This document shows, in pieces, positions 1-8,984 of a stretch of DNA of 36,392 nucleotides; position 1 is the first letter of the stretch; each line of letters opens with the position of its first letter. This stretch comes from Parvibaculum sp. (GTDB lineage: Bacteria > Pseudomonadota > Alphaproteobacteria > Parvibaculales > Parvibaculaceae): NCBI GenBank assembly GCA_019635975.1, contig JAHBYM010000014.1:1-36392 (forward strand), read 5' to 3'. Both the position numbers and the translations under genes were made by a program. A model generated the notes under the pieces. The model saw only the letters and a program-made list of their open reading frames with translations. It did not search any database and was not told the DNA's origin.

Positions 1-584
1 AGCCACTCGGTCGGCTTGCCGTCATAGCCGCTGCCGCCGGTTTCCCCGATCTCCACTTCGGACCAGTGACCGCTCGCCGCGACCCAGTCGGCGAGTTCGC
101 CCCTCGACGGATAATTGTAGTAGCGGTCGAGCGTGTCGCGCCCTTCCGCGCCGCCCGACTTGAAGCTCGCAAAGAGGCGGCCACCCGGTTTCAGCGCCCG
201 GTGGACGCGGGCGAGGATGCCGACGATCGAGTCGCGCGGGACATGGAGAAGCGAGGCATGCGCCCAGATGGCGTCGAAGACCTCGACGTCCTCGATTTCG
301 TCGAAGCGGGCGACGCGAACGGGCTTGCCGAGGCGGCGGCTGGCGATGGCGGCGAGACCCGAGGAGCCGTCGAGCGCCGTCACCTCGAAGCCCGCTTCCA
401 TTATTGCCGCAGCGTGGCGGCCGTCGCCTGAGCCGAGATCGAGAACATGCGCGCCGGGCGCGAGGCGAGCGAGGAAGGCGCCAAGCGATCCGCTCACATT
501 GCTTCTGTCGCCGCGCGCGGCATAGGCTTCCGCTTCCGCGTCGTAGAAGGAAAGGGTTTTGGGGTCGTGGGTCTTTTCGCTCAT
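1..584 (-). CDS. Class I SAM-dependent methyltransferase (3' end cut by window edge)
   Basis: The minus-strand frame opens with ATG at 584 and stays open through the left edge, so at least 194 residues are present and the C-terminus is missing. Residues 47-55 read VLDLGSGDG, the glycine-rich motif I that binds S-adenosylmethionine. An acidic residue, D72 in ALDGS, follows beta-2, and LKPGGRLFASFK matches the post-motif II/III strand of the Rossmann methyltransferase fold (Methyltransf_11/25-like). A CGGAAG stretch sits upstream of the start as a possible ribosome-binding site. It probably acts on a small molecule in the cytoplasm, but the substrate cannot be read from sequence. It lies downstream of a hairpin terminator that separates it from the MoxR gene. 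The fold is secure; the substrate is unknown. Confidence 0.85.
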   Translation of the reverse strand, partial: MSEKTHDPKTLSFYDAEAEAYAARGDRSNVSGSLGAFLARLAPGAHVLDLGSGDGRHAAAIMEAGFEVTALDGSSGLAAIASRRLGKPVRVARFDEIEDVEVFDAIWAHASLLHVPRDSIVGILARVHRALKPGGRLFASFKSGGAEGRDTLDRYYNYPSRGELADWVAASGHWSEVEIGETGGSGYDGKPTEW

Positions 585-611
585 GTGAGCACTTCCGTTG
601 GGTCATACCGA

Positions 612-640
612 AAAGCCCGCGCGGGTGAGGCGCGGGCTTT
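612..640 (-). terminator. Hairpin terminator after the MoxR gene
   Basis: Perfect 11-bp stem AAAGCCCGCGC / GCGCGGGCTTT around a 7-base loop. Read on the minus strand the stem ends in TTTT. It lies downstream of the MoxR-type gene and upstream of the methyltransferase start. Confidence 0.7.
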
Positions 641-664
641 GATGTTCGTGTGGCTCCCCCGCCC

Positions 665-705
665 CGAACGAGCTTCGCTCGTTCGACCCTCCCCGAGGGG
701 AGGGT
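665..705. repeat. Two adjacent perfect inverted repeats in an intergenic spacer
   Basis: Two palindromes lie back to back. CGAACGAGC-ttc-GCTCGTTCG is at 665-685 and ACCCTCCCC-ga-GGGGAGGGT is at 686-705. Each has 9-bp perfect arms and a tiny loop. The paired-hairpin layout resembles dispersed intergenic repeats (REP/RIME-like) common in alphaproteobacteria; copy number in the genome cannot be judged from one window. Confidence 0.5.
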
Positions 706-721
706 GGGAAGGAAGACGAAG

Positions 722-1567
<846 letters not shown>

Positions 1568-1756
1568 CGAAATGGCTTTCCCCTGGGACGCGGCAACGAA
1601 CGCTTGAGCCAAGCGCTGACCGCTGGATATCGAATTGCTGAACGGCTGAGAAACTAATGTGTGACCTTGGCCGGTTCAAGGAAAAGGCCTGTGCGCTGGC
1701 GGCAGTCGTGCCATTCGATTTCGAGCGGCAAGGGGCCGCCGCGGCCGCTGACCTTG

Positions 1757-1771
1757 CGGCAATTTCTGCCG
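1757..1771. promoter_or_regulatory. Candidate FlbD/ftr enhancer palindrome upstream of flgE
   Basis: Inverted repeat CGGCA-ATTTC-TGCCG. Its centre is 84 bp upstream of the sigma-54 GG element of flgE. Near-identical palindromes occur upstream of fliX and flgF at the same distance from sigma-54-like elements. This fits an enhancer for the sigma-54 activator FlbD (ftr sites in Caulobacter). The assignment to FlbD is inference. Confidence 0.6.
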
Positions 1772-1816
1772 GGCGGGGGGCAGGGGCTGCTGCGCGCCGG
1801 AATGGTTAATAAATCG

Positions 1817-1829
1817 TAACTCATTGATT
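1817..1829 (-). promoter_or_regulatory. IHF-like site in the flgE promoter
   Basis: TAACTCATTGATT is a full match, on the minus strand, to the IHF consensus WATCAANNNNTTR. It lies between the upstream palindrome and the sigma-54 element, where IHF would bend the DNA to bring activator and polymerase together. The surrounding DNA is locally AT-rich. Confidence 0.55.
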
Positions 1830-1846
1830 TGGTTATATAAAATCTA

Positions 1847-1862
1847 TGGCCCGCTCCTTGCT
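1847..1862 (+). promoter_or_regulatory. Sigma-54 promoter of flgE
   Basis: TGGCCCGCTCCTTGCT has the invariant GG-N10-GC and differs from the consensus TGGCACG-N4-TTGCW at only one defined position. Transcription would start near 1873, giving a leader of about 54 nt before the flgE ATG. Confidence 0.75.
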
Positions 1863-1926
1863 CATTTGCTGGCAGCACGCGTTCCGCGGGAGCCCCCGCC
1901 GGAACCCACCGCATGGAGATGAGCCC

Positions 1927-3291
1927 ATGAGTTTCTTTGGATCGATGACCACCGCCCTTTCCGGCATTCGCGCCCAATCGAGCGCGCTCGGTCACATCTC
2001 GGACAATATCGCCAATTCGCAGACGGTCGGCTTCAAGCGCACCGATACGAGCTTCTCGGACATCGTGACCGCTTCGACCAGCCGCAACCACCTGCCGGGT
2101 GCGGTTCTGGCGGCGCCGGCCTTCACCAATTCGGTGCAGGGCTCGATCGACGCCTCGGAAGTGCCGACCCATATGGCGATCAATGGCGAGGGCTTCTTCA
2201 TCGTCTCGTCGACGATTGCGACGGTCGATAACCGGCCGGTCTTCGACAACGTCAACTACTACACGCGGCGCGGCGACTTCGCGATGGACAAGTATGGCTA
2301 TCTCGTGAACGGCGCGGGCTATGCGTTGCAGGGACTGGCGATCGATCCCGTGACCGGCAACCCGGTCGGCGACACGCCTGGCCGCATCCAGATCGACCGC
2401 GATTTCCTGGCGGCGCGCACGACATCCTCGATCAGCTACACCGCCAACCTGCCAGCCTGGCCGCAGACGGTGAACGCCGATGCGGGCGTTGCCGACAGCG
2501 AGTTGCTGACCGTTGGCCGCTTCGCGCCGCCGCTCGCCGATCTCGACGCGATCCCGGCCAGCGGCGAGGACGTGTTCCTCGACAACTCGCTTTCGGGCGG
2601 CGCGATCACCGGCTACGACGCGCTTGGCGCGCCGGTCAATATCCAGCTGCGCTGGGCCAAGGTCGACAATGCCAATGGCGGCGGCGACGAGTGGAACCTG
2701 TTCTACAAGACCGACGACGCGGCAACGGGCGCCCAGGACAAATGGCTGAATATCGGCCAGTCCTATGCATTCAATGCGCAGGGCCGCCTCGACCCGGCCG
2801 TCGATTCGACAACCATTACCGCGCTCACCGTCAACGGCATCAATCTCGGCGATGTGACGGTCAATCACGGCGCATCGAACATCACGCAGTTCCAGAGCAC
2901 GGGCGGCACCGTGGCGGTCAACACAATCGACCAGAACGGCTATCCGTCGGGCGAGCTTGTCAGCATCGCCGTGTCGGAGAACGGGCGCATCGTCGGCACC
3001 TATTCCAACGGCAAGGCCGTCGATCTGGCCGAAGTGTCACTGGCCAAGTTCAATGCGCCGGACAAGCTGAAGAAGCTCGACGGCACCGCCTTCGCGGCGA
3101 CGCAGGAATCGGGCGAGGCCATTCTCGGCGCTGGCGGCGACATCATCGCCTCGGCGCGCGAAGCCTCGAACGTCGATATCGCGGACGAGTTTTCGAAGCT
3201 GATTGTGACGCAGCAGGCCTATACGGCCGGTACGCGCATCGTGACGACGGCCGACGAACTGATCCGCGAAACGCTGAACATGAAGCGCTAA
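1927..3291 (+). CDS. flgE: Flagellar hook protein FlgE
   Basis: 454-residue subunit of the flagellar hook, the flexible joint between rod and filament, exported through the flagellar type III apparatus. The N-terminus MSFFGSMTTALSGIRAQ is followed by the rod/hook-family signature ISDNIANSQTVGFKR (about 24-38). The C-terminus QQAYTAGTRIVTTADELI is the conserved coiled-coil D0 helix. The frame is open further upstream, but this ATG has GGAG 8-10 bases before it and gives the standard family start. It is first in a plus-strand run with flgK and flgL, behind a sigma-54 promoter, as expected for a late-class hook gene. The hook cap flgD is not in the window. The 231-bp centre is variable, as usual for the exposed hook domains. 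Confidence 0.95.
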   Translation: MSFFGSMTTALSGIRAQSSALGHISDNIANSQTVGFKRTDTSFSDIVTASTSRNHLPGAVLAAPAFTNSVQGSIDASEVPTHMAINGEGFFIVSSTIATVDNRPVFDNVNYYTRRGDFAMDKYGYLVNGAGYALQGLAIDPVTGNPVGDTPGRIQIDRDFLAARTTSSISYTANLPAWPQTVNADAGVADSELLTVGRFAPPLADLDAIPASGEDVFLDNSLSGGAITGYDALGAPVNIQLRWAKVDNANGGGDEWNLFYKTDDAATGAQDKWLNIGQSYAFNAQGRLDPAVDSTTITALTVNGINLGDVTVNHGASNITQFQSTGGTVAVNTIDQNGYPSGELVSIAVSENGRIVGTYSNGKAVDLAEVSLAKFNAPDKLKKLDGTAFAATQESGEAILGAGGDIIASAREASNVDIADEFSKLIVTQQAYTAGTRIVTTADELIRETLNMKR

Positions 3292-3304
3292 CAGATGCAG
3301 GCGG

Positions 3305-3332
3305 CGGGCGTTTCCTTCAAAGGGTACGCCCG
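3305..3332 (+). other. Possible stem-loop between flgE and flgK
   Basis: CGGGCGT / ACGCCCG arms (7 bp) flank a 14-base loop just after the flgE stop. No T-run follows, so this may be an mRNA-stability or partial attenuation structure. Evidence is weak. Confidence 0.25.
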
Positions 3333-3369
3333 GCGCTAAGGTTCCGTTCTCTCGTATTCAGGTTGCCAG

Positions 3370-5220
3370 ATGAGCCTTTCCACCGCACTCGGCGCCGCAT
3401 TGAGCGGATTGAACGTTGCCCAGTCGGGCATCGACGTCACCGCGCGCAACATCGCCAATGTCGGCACGCCGGGCTATACGCGCAAGGTGCCGAACCAGGT
3501 CAACGCGCTGGCGGGCAGCGAGGGCATCGGCGTGCGGCGCGAAGCGGCGCAGCGGCAGATTGACGAATTCCTGCAGCAGCAGTTGCGCGTGGCCTCGGCC
3601 GGCGCGGCGAGCCTCAACGTCAAATCGTCGATGCTGGGCCGCGTGGATGCGCTGTTCGGCACGCCGAATTCCAACGCCTCCATCGCCGGTTCGATCAGCG
3701 CACTGGCGACGGCGCTGCAGGAACTGGCCGGCAATCCGGAACAGCCGGCGGCGCGGCAGGCGCTGCTCAATCAGGCCGGCAACTTCGCGGCGCAGCTCAA
3801 CACGATGTCGCGGACCGTGCAGGATTTGCGGCTTGAGGCCGAGCGCAACATCGCCCATGCGGTCGAGGCGGCCAACGGGCTGCTGAAGACGATTTCCGAG
3901 GTCAACAACCAGATCTCGCAGCGCCAGGCGTCGAGCCAGCCGGTGGGCGACCTGCAAGACAAGCGCGACATGGCCATCGACGAATTGTCGCGGCTGATGG
4001 ACGTGAAGGTGACGAACCGCGACGACGGCACGGTGACGATTTTCACCTCGGGCGGGCAGTTGCTGCTCGACCGGACGCCGGTGACGCTGAGCTTCAACGA
4101 ACAGACGCAGGTCGATGCGACTTCGTCGCTGGCCAATGGCGGTGTCGGCACGATCACGCTGAATGCGGGTACGACTTCCGTCGACCTGCTGGCGGCCGGC
4201 GCCATCCGCTCCGGCGCGATTGCCGGTTATGTCGAGATGCGCGACACGGTGCTGACGCAGGCGCAGGCACAGCTCGACGAACTGGCCGCGCAGCTTGCGC
4301 TCGCCCTGTCGGAAGAGACGGTGCCGGGCGAAGCGGCCGTGGACGGCGCGGCCGAAGGCTTCGAGATCGATACGGCGGCGCTGCTGCCGGGCAATTCGAT
4401 GACGCTGAGCTATACGGTCAACGGCGTGCCGAGCACCGTGACGATCGTTCGCGTCGAGGATCCGACGACGCTGCCGCTGACCAATGCGGCGACCGCCAAC
4501 CCCAACGACACGGTCGTCGGCATCAATTTCAACCAGCCGATGGCGGCCGTTGTCGCGGCGCTGCAGGCGGCGCTGCCGCCGGAAGTCGTGGTGTCGAACC
4601 CCGGCGGCGAGACGATCCGCTTTCTCGACGACGGCGCCGGCGCGACCAGCGACATCGACGGACTGTCGGCGCTTGTGACCCCGGCGGGTCTCACCGACGG
4701 CAGCACCGGCATGGCGCTTTTCGTCGACGGGCCTTCGGGCAAGATCTTCTCCAACAGCCTCGACAATCCGCCGCAGAAGACCGGTTTTGCGAGCCGCATC
4801 CAGGTCAATCCGGCGGTCATCGCCGACGACACGCTGTTGGTCGCCTACGATGCGGATGTGCCACTGGGCGACGCGACGCGGGCACACGACCTCATCGACC
4901 GGCTGACGGGGCAGAGCCGCTATTTCTCGCCGCAATCGGGCATCGGCGGCGCGGCCTCGCCCTTCAACGGCACTATCGACAGCTTCGCGCGGCGCCTCGT
5001 TTCGTTCCAGTCGTCACAGGCCGCCAATGCGCAGCGCGACGCCGACGCGCAGCAGGTCGTGGCGTCGTCGCTGCAAGATCGCTTCGACGCGCAGACCGGC
5101 GTCAATATCGACGACGAGATGTCGAATCTTCTGCTGCTGCAGAACGCCTATTCGGCGAATGCGCGCGTTATCACCACCGTCAAGCAACTCTTCGACGTGC
5201 TTATGAGCATCGGCAGGTAA
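3370..5220 (+). CDS. flgK: Flagellar hook-associated protein FlgK (HAP1)
   Basis: 616-residue hook-filament junction protein. The N-terminal helix carries the axial-protein motif ARNIANVGTPGYTR (25-38). The end, NIDDEMSNLLLLQNAYSANA followed by a short helix to MSIGR, is the matching D0/D1 C-terminal helix. The middle (roughly 310-470) is a long, Thr/Ala/Val/Gly-rich beta region, probably surface-exposed and variable. It sits 78 bp after flgE and 5 bp before flgL on the same strand, the classic order, and is likely co-transcribed. The start ATG opens the conserved MSLSTALGAALSGL helix. The assignment is firm. Confidence 0.95.
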   Translation: MSLSTALGAALSGLNVAQSGIDVTARNIANVGTPGYTRKVPNQVNALAGSEGIGVRREAAQRQIDEFLQQQLRVASAGAASLNVKSSMLGRVDALFGTPNSNASIAGSISALATALQELAGNPEQPAARQALLNQAGNFAAQLNTMSRTVQDLRLEAERNIAHAVEAANGLLKTISEVNNQISQRQASSQPVGDLQDKRDMAIDELSRLMDVKVTNRDDGTVTIFTSGGQLLLDRTPVTLSFNEQTQVDATSSLANGGVGTITLNAGTTSVDLLAAGAIRSGAIAGYVEMRDTVLTQAQAQLDELAAQLALALSEETVPGEAAVDGAAEGFEIDTAALLPGNSMTLSYTVNGVPSTVTIVRVEDPTTLPLTNAATANPNDTVVGINFNQPMAAVVAALQAALPPEVVVSNPGGETIRFLDDGAGATSDIDGLSALVTPAGLTDGSTGMALFVDGPSGKIFSNSLDNPPQKTGFASRIQVNPAVIADDTLLVAYDADVPLGDATRAHDLIDRLTGQSRYFSPQSGIGGAASPFNGTIDSFARRLVSFQSSQAANAQRDADAQQVVASSLQDRFDAQTGVNIDDEMSNLLLLQNAYSANARVITTVKQLFDVLMSIGR

Positions 5221-5225
5221 AACCC

Positions 5226-6716
5226 ATGCAGGTTTCAACGCTCTCCCAATCGATGGCGCTGCGCAGCTCGATCAGTTCGATGCGGGCGCAGTTCGACGAT
5301 CTCCAGCGCCAGCTCGCGACCGGGCTGAAGGCCGACAGCTATGCCAAGCTCGGTACAGACCGCAACATGGTGCTGTCGCTGTCGCATCAGTTGAGCCAGC
5401 TCCAGACCTATACCCGCACGATTTCGCAGGCGCAGATGCGCATCGAGGTTTCGTCGGACGCGCTGACGCGCGTTGCCGATATTGCCAGCACGATGAAGAC
5501 GACGAGCCTGACCACCGGCTTCGAACTGGTGAACGGCAAGCAGACCAGCGCCCAGGTGACGGCGGCGATGCAATTCGACGAGATCATCAACCTGCTCAAT
5601 CTCAATATCGAGGACCGCTATCTCTTTGGCGGGCGCGATACGCAGACGCCGCCCGTGGCGGTTCCCGATGCGATGATGAACGGTGTGGACGACAAGGCCG
5701 GCCTCAAGCAGTTCATCGACGAGCGGGCGCAGGCCGATCTCGGCGCCGACGGCCGCGGACGGCTGGAACTCGACCTGACCGGCAATGCGTTGACGCTGTC
5801 GGAAGATGCGGCACCCAGCGTCTTCGGCTTCAAGCTCGCCGACGCCGCATCGACGCTTTCCAACGCCACCGTTACCGGCCCGGCGGGTGCACCTGCCGAA
5901 ATCGAGGTCGATTTCACGGGCGTTCCGCTGGCCGGCGAAAAGCTGACGCTCGATCTCGCGCTGCCGGACGGCACGACGGCGCGGGTGACGCTGACGGCGA
6001 CGGAAGCCAACCCGCCGGCGGCCGGCGAATTCACGATCGGCGTCGATGCGACGGCGACCGCGACCAATTTCCAGGCGGCGCTCGATCAGGCGATCCAGAG
6101 CGAAGCCCGCACCACGCTGACTGCCGCCTCGGCCGTGGAGGCCGCCAACAACTTCTTCGACTATGCCAATGGCGGGGCGCCGCAGCGCGTCGACGGACCG
6201 CCTTTCGGCACGGCAACCGCGCTTCGCGACGGCACCGATGCCGACACGGTGTTCTGGTATCGAGGCGACCAGACGGGCACGCCCGGCAACAACATGATCG
6301 CCAGGATCGACGACGGGCGGCAGGTGGCCTATGGCGCGCGAGCCGATCAGGAGGCAATCCGCGATACGCTGAAGGCGGCGGCGCTGATGACGGCGGTTGA
6401 ATATGCCGATGACGGGGCGGAGGCGAACGCCTCCTACAAGGCGCTGACCAAGCGCGTGGGGACGACGCTCAATTTCGAAGGCAAGCCGTCGGTCGAAAGC
6501 ATCGTGACCGGGCTCGGCCTGACAGCGGCGACGCTCGCCAACACGCAGGACCGGCACGACAACATGATGTCGGTCGCCAACGGCATCCTCGGCGATATCC
6601 AGAACGCCGATCCTTACGAAGTGGGCGTCAAGCTGACGACCTTGCAGACGCAGCTCGAGGCGAGCTACCAGGTGACGGCGATGCTGTCGCGGATGTCGCT
6701 GGTCAATTACCTGTAG
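5226..6716 (+). CDS. flgL: Flagellar hook-associated protein FlgL (HAP3)
   Basis: 496-residue flagellin-like junction protein between FlgK and the filament. Flagellin-type helices are seen at the N-terminus (RSSISSMRAQFDDLQRQLA, then ATGLKADSYAKLG) and C-terminus (YQVTAMLSRMSLVNYL). LNLNIEDRYLFGGRDTQTPP (about 124-143) is the FlgL-typical FGG motif that ends the first conserved block. It is longer than many FlgL proteins because of a beta-rich insert near 215-300 that resembles the flagellin IN motif. It begins 5 bp after the flgK stop, indicating translational coupling, and ends before a strong bidirectional terminator. Confidence 0.93.
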   Translation: MQVSTLSQSMALRSSISSMRAQFDDLQRQLATGLKADSYAKLGTDRNMVLSLSHQLSQLQTYTRTISQAQMRIEVSSDALTRVADIASTMKTTSLTTGFELVNGKQTSAQVTAAMQFDEIINLLNLNIEDRYLFGGRDTQTPPVAVPDAMMNGVDDKAGLKQFIDERAQADLGADGRGRLELDLTGNALTLSEDAAPSVFGFKLADAASTLSNATVTGPAGAPAEIEVDFTGVPLAGEKLTLDLALPDGTTARVTLTATEANPPAAGEFTIGVDATATATNFQAALDQAIQSEARTTLTAASAVEAANNFFDYANGGAPQRVDGPPFGTATALRDGTDADTVFWYRGDQTGTPGNNMIARIDDGRQVAYGARADQEAIRDTLKAAALMTAVEYADDGAEANASYKALTKRVGTTLNFEGKPSVESIVTGLGLTAATLANTQDRHDNMMSVANGILGDIQNADPYEVGVKLTTLQTQLEASYQVTAMLSRMSLVNYL

Positions 6717-6731
6717 AAGAATTCAGGCGAC

Positions 6732-6763
6732 AAAAAAGGCCCGGAGAAATCCGGGCCTTTTTT
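6732..6763. terminator. Strong bidirectional terminator between flgL and flaF
   Basis: Perfect 14-bp stem AAAAAAGGCCCGGA / TCCGGGCCTTTTTT around a GAAA loop, with A- and T-tracts on both sides. It separates the convergent flgL (plus) and flaF (minus) genes and can stop transcription from both. Confidence 0.92.
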
Positions 6764-6785
6764 CGTTGGCGCGTTGCCGGGCGGC

Positions 6786-7163
6786 TCAGCCCTTCTGGTA
6801 GAGGCCGGCGGCGATTTCGCGGTTGATCATGATCAGCGTGTCGAGGAGCTGCGGCTCGGGCTCGCGGTTGGCCTCGATCTCGGCGGTGCGCTTGAAGATG
6901 AAGACGGCGAGATTGGCGATGTTCTGCTTGATCTCGCGCGGCAGCGGATGCTCGAGTTCGGCGGCCGAGGCGGCGAAGACGGTCCAGATGCGGCGATTGT
7001 AGAGCAGGGCGTCGCGCAGCGTAGCGTTGGATTCGGCAGTCCAGTTGTCGCGGATGCGCTGAAGCTGGCCGGCGGCGCGGGTGAGGATCGACGCCTCGAA
7101 CTCGCGCGGATCCGAAATCGTCATCCGCGACGCGCTGGCATAGGCCTCATGCGGTCTTGACAT
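6786..7163 (-). CDS. flaF: Flagellin synthesis regulator FlaF
   Basis: 125-residue cytoplasmic protein of the FlaF family, required in alphaproteobacteria for flagellin synthesis or secretion and working against FlbT. The conserved core runs from MSRPHEAYASAS through ILTRAAGQLQ, then DALLYNRRIWTVFAA (about 52-66), LPREIKQNIANLAVFIF (74-90) and the C-terminal INREIAAGLY. The length is typical. Its start overlaps the end of flbT by 17 bp on the same strand, so the two are translationally coupled, as in other alphaproteobacterial flagellin loci. It ends before a bidirectional terminator. Confidence 0.92.
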   Translation of the reverse strand: MSRPHEAYASASRMTISDPREFEASILTRAAGQLQRIRDNWTAESNATLRDALLYNRRIWTVFAASAAELEHPLPREIKQNIANLAVFIFKRTAEIEANREPEPQLLDTLIMINREIAAGLYQKG

Positions 7164-7539
7164 TCTCCAGCAACCCCCGTTCGTACTCGATCAGCTTTCG
7201 AGCTTCCTTGAGAGCTTTATACATTTCGCCGGTTAAGATTTTACTGTTGATGGCGTCCAGATGGGGACGCGTGGATGGCGCCGCTTCGGCCACATCCTTA
7301 ACGATCTGGAAATACATATCGTGGTGCGGGCGCGGATCGGGCGAGAGATACATCATCTGGACGAGCAGGTAGACGCGCTTGCAGGGCGTGTCGGCGTCGG
7401 CGGCACGCAGGATGTCCTTCTCGCGCAGGATCGGCGCGTCGCCCTCGATGAACAGGCGCGTGCGCTGGTCGTCGTTGGTGATGACGCTGTCGCCGAGGAT
7501 GAAGCGTTCGCCGGGCTTGAGTTCGACTTTGAGGGCCAT
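7147..7539 (-). CDS. flbT: Flagellin mRNA regulator FlbT
   Basis: 130-residue FlbT, an RNA-binding post-transcriptional regulator. In Caulobacter it binds the flagellin leader and promotes mRNA decay until the hook is complete. The conserved N-terminus MALKVELKPGERFILGD and the block LVQMMYLSPDPRPHHDMYFQ are clear. The frame is open 34 codons further upstream, but those codons look non-conserved, and this ATG is preceded by GGAACGGAACGG. It overlaps flaF downstream. Upstream lie a terminator and flagellin 1, so flbT needs a promoter between 7540 and 7648 or relies on read-through. Confidence 0.92.
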   Translation of the reverse strand: MALKVELKPGERFILGDSVITNDDQRTRLFIEGDAPILREKDILRAADADTPCKRVYLLVQMMYLSPDPRPHHDMYFQIVKDVAEAAPSTRPHLDAINSKILTGEMYKALKEARKLIEYERGLLENVKTA

Positions 7540-7648
7540 GCCGTTCCGTTCCGATTGGGCCGTTCCGAGGGGCTTTGCTTTGAATCGGCCGCAGTCTAGC
7601 GCGAATCGACGGGCGTTGGCAGGGCCGGCGGACAATTTCAAAGAGAAA

Positions 7649-7672
7649 CGGCGGGGACCTGGGTCCCCGCCG
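7649..7672 (-). terminator. Terminator of flagellin gene 1
   Basis: Perfect 11-bp GC-rich stem CGGCGGGGACC / GGTCCCCGCCG with a 2-base loop, about 42 bp past the flagellin stop. On the minus strand it runs into GTTTCTCTTTG, a broken T-rich tail. Confidence 0.7.
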
Positions 7673-7713
7673 CTCGTTTTCCGTGTCCAGGTGTCGCCCG
7701 AAGGCGATCCCGA

Positions 7714-8838
7714 TTAGCGCAGCAGCGCGAGGACGCTCTGCTCCGACTGGTTGGCCAGCGACAGCGAGGTCGAGGCCAGCGACTGGCGGGTCTGCAGGGC
7801 GAGCAGGTTCGCCGCTTCGACGTTGGTGTCGGCCAGCGTCAGGTTGCCCGCACCGGCTTCCAGAACATCGATCATGTTCTTGGTGAAGTCCTGGCGGCTC
7901 TGCACGACCGAGAGGTTCGCACCGAAGGTCGAGGACTGCTTGCGCAGCGTCGCCGTCGCGGCGTTCAGCTTGGTCACTTCCGCGTCGATGTCGGAGAAGT
8001 CGGTGTCCGTGAGGCCGATACCGGAAGCATTGAACGTCACGCCTTCGATATCGAGCTTCGAGGTGCTCGACTCGTTGAACATCACCGAGAGGTTGTTGCC
8101 GGCGAGCAGGTTGATGCCGTTGAAGCTCGTGTCGAGCGACAACTGATCGATCTGCGCGAGCAGGTTGTTGTAGTCGGTCGAATAACCGGCCTTGGCTTCG
8201 GCCAGCGTTTCGCCGTTCGTGGCGGCGCCGTTGATGCCGAGCGTTGTGGCGGCAGCACCGGCAATCGTGATGTCCTCACCGGAAGCGAGGGCGAAGGAGA
8301 GGCCGGCACCCGAAACCGTGACGGTCAGGCCGTCGATGTTGAGGGCGTCGATGCCCGCCTTCACAGCGGCAGCGGCAGATGCACCGGTCGCGAAGTTGCT
8401 ACCCGCGCCAGTCGGGATCACGACGTCCTGGGCGGCGGCCGTGCCGATCTGGATCGAGTAGGTGCGCGTTGCGGCGGTACCACCCGAAAGGTTGGCAGCC
8501 GACACCGTCGAGTTGAGGGTTGTCGCCGTCGCCTTGGACTGCAGCGCCTGGTTGGCAACCGACTTGGCCTGGTCGACCAGCTTCTGGATCGACTTGATAC
8601 CTTCGTCGGCGGCACGCAGCGTCTGAACACCGAGGCTCATCGAGTCGAGCAGGGCGCTCATGTCGGTCGCGCGGCTCGAAAGGCCGGCGGCCGTGAAGTA
8701 GGACTGCGGATTGTCGAGAGCGGACGAAACCTTCAGGCCGGTGGCCAAGCGGTTCTGCGTCTGCGCCATGAGCTGTGCGGTGTTCTGCAGCGTGAGCAGG
8801 TTCGTCCGCACGGCGCTCGAAATGGTGATATCACCCAT
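7714..8838 (-). CDS. Flagellin 1
   Basis: 374-residue flagellin, the filament subunit exported by the flagellar apparatus. The N-terminal D0/D1 helices (AVRTNLLTLQNTAQLMAQTQ, then NRLATGLKVSSALDNPQSYF) and the C-terminal helices (FTKNMIDVLEAGAGNLTLAD, then ANLLALQTRQSLASTSLSLA) are typical of alphaproteobacterial flagellins. The centre (about 120-215) is a Thr/Ala/Gly-rich beta region like the flagellin IN motif and offers many Ser/Thr sites for O-glycosylation. It is paralogous to the flagellin upstream. It has its own terminator and possibly its own sigma-54-like promoter; AGGAAAGGAAC upstream of the ATG is a good ribosome-binding site. Expression is probably controlled by FlbT/FlaF next door. 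Confidence 0.95.
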   Translation of the reverse strand: MGDITISSAVRTNLLTLQNTAQLMAQTQNRLATGLKVSSALDNPQSYFTAAGLSSRATDMSALLDSMSLGVQTLRAADEGIKSIQKLVDQAKSVANQALQSKATATTLNSTVSAANLSGGTAATRTYSIQIGTAAAQDVVIPTGAGSNFATGASAAAAVKAGIDALNIDGLTVTVSGAGLSFALASGEDITIAGAAATTLGINGAATNGETLAEAKAGYSTDYNNLLAQIDQLSLDTSFNGINLLAGNNLSVMFNESSTSKLDIEGVTFNASGIGLTDTDFSDIDAEVTKLNAATATLRKQSSTFGANLSVVQSRQDFTKNMIDVLEAGAGNLTLADTNVEAANLLALQTRQSLASTSLSLANQSEQSVLALLR

Positions 8839-8871
8839 AGTTCAGTTCCTTTCCTAGGACCTAGTACTCAC

Positions 8872-8887
8872 GGCTCTTTCTGAGCCA
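8872..8887 (-). promoter_or_regulatory. Possible sigma-54 promoter of flagellin 1
   Basis: Minus-strand TGGCTCAGAAAGAGCC has the invariant GG-N10-GC but only about 7 of 11 consensus positions. The predicted start leaves a short leader holding AGGAAAGG before the ATG. GGCTC/GAGCC is itself palindromic, so the match may be chance. Confidence 0.35.
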
Positions 8888-8984
8888 TGGCGCGATCATG
8901 CAGCGGCGTCCGTTAAGGGGCGGTAAAACGGATCGTTTTTTTTCTAATCATTTCGAAAAATTTTCAGATCGTTCCAAAAAGGAA

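Noticed and set aside
1806-1820. Possible CtrA box TTAATAAATCGTAAC upstream of flgE
   Set aside because: The second half-site does not match TTAA and it overlaps the IHF-like site; flgE has a sufficient sigma-54 promoter, so this is probably chance in AT-rich DNA.
3358-4935. 525-residue minus-strand frame opposite flgK
   Set aside because: It lies antisense to FlgK with its canonical ends and is Arg/Asp-rich, typical of a shadow in GC-rich DNA.
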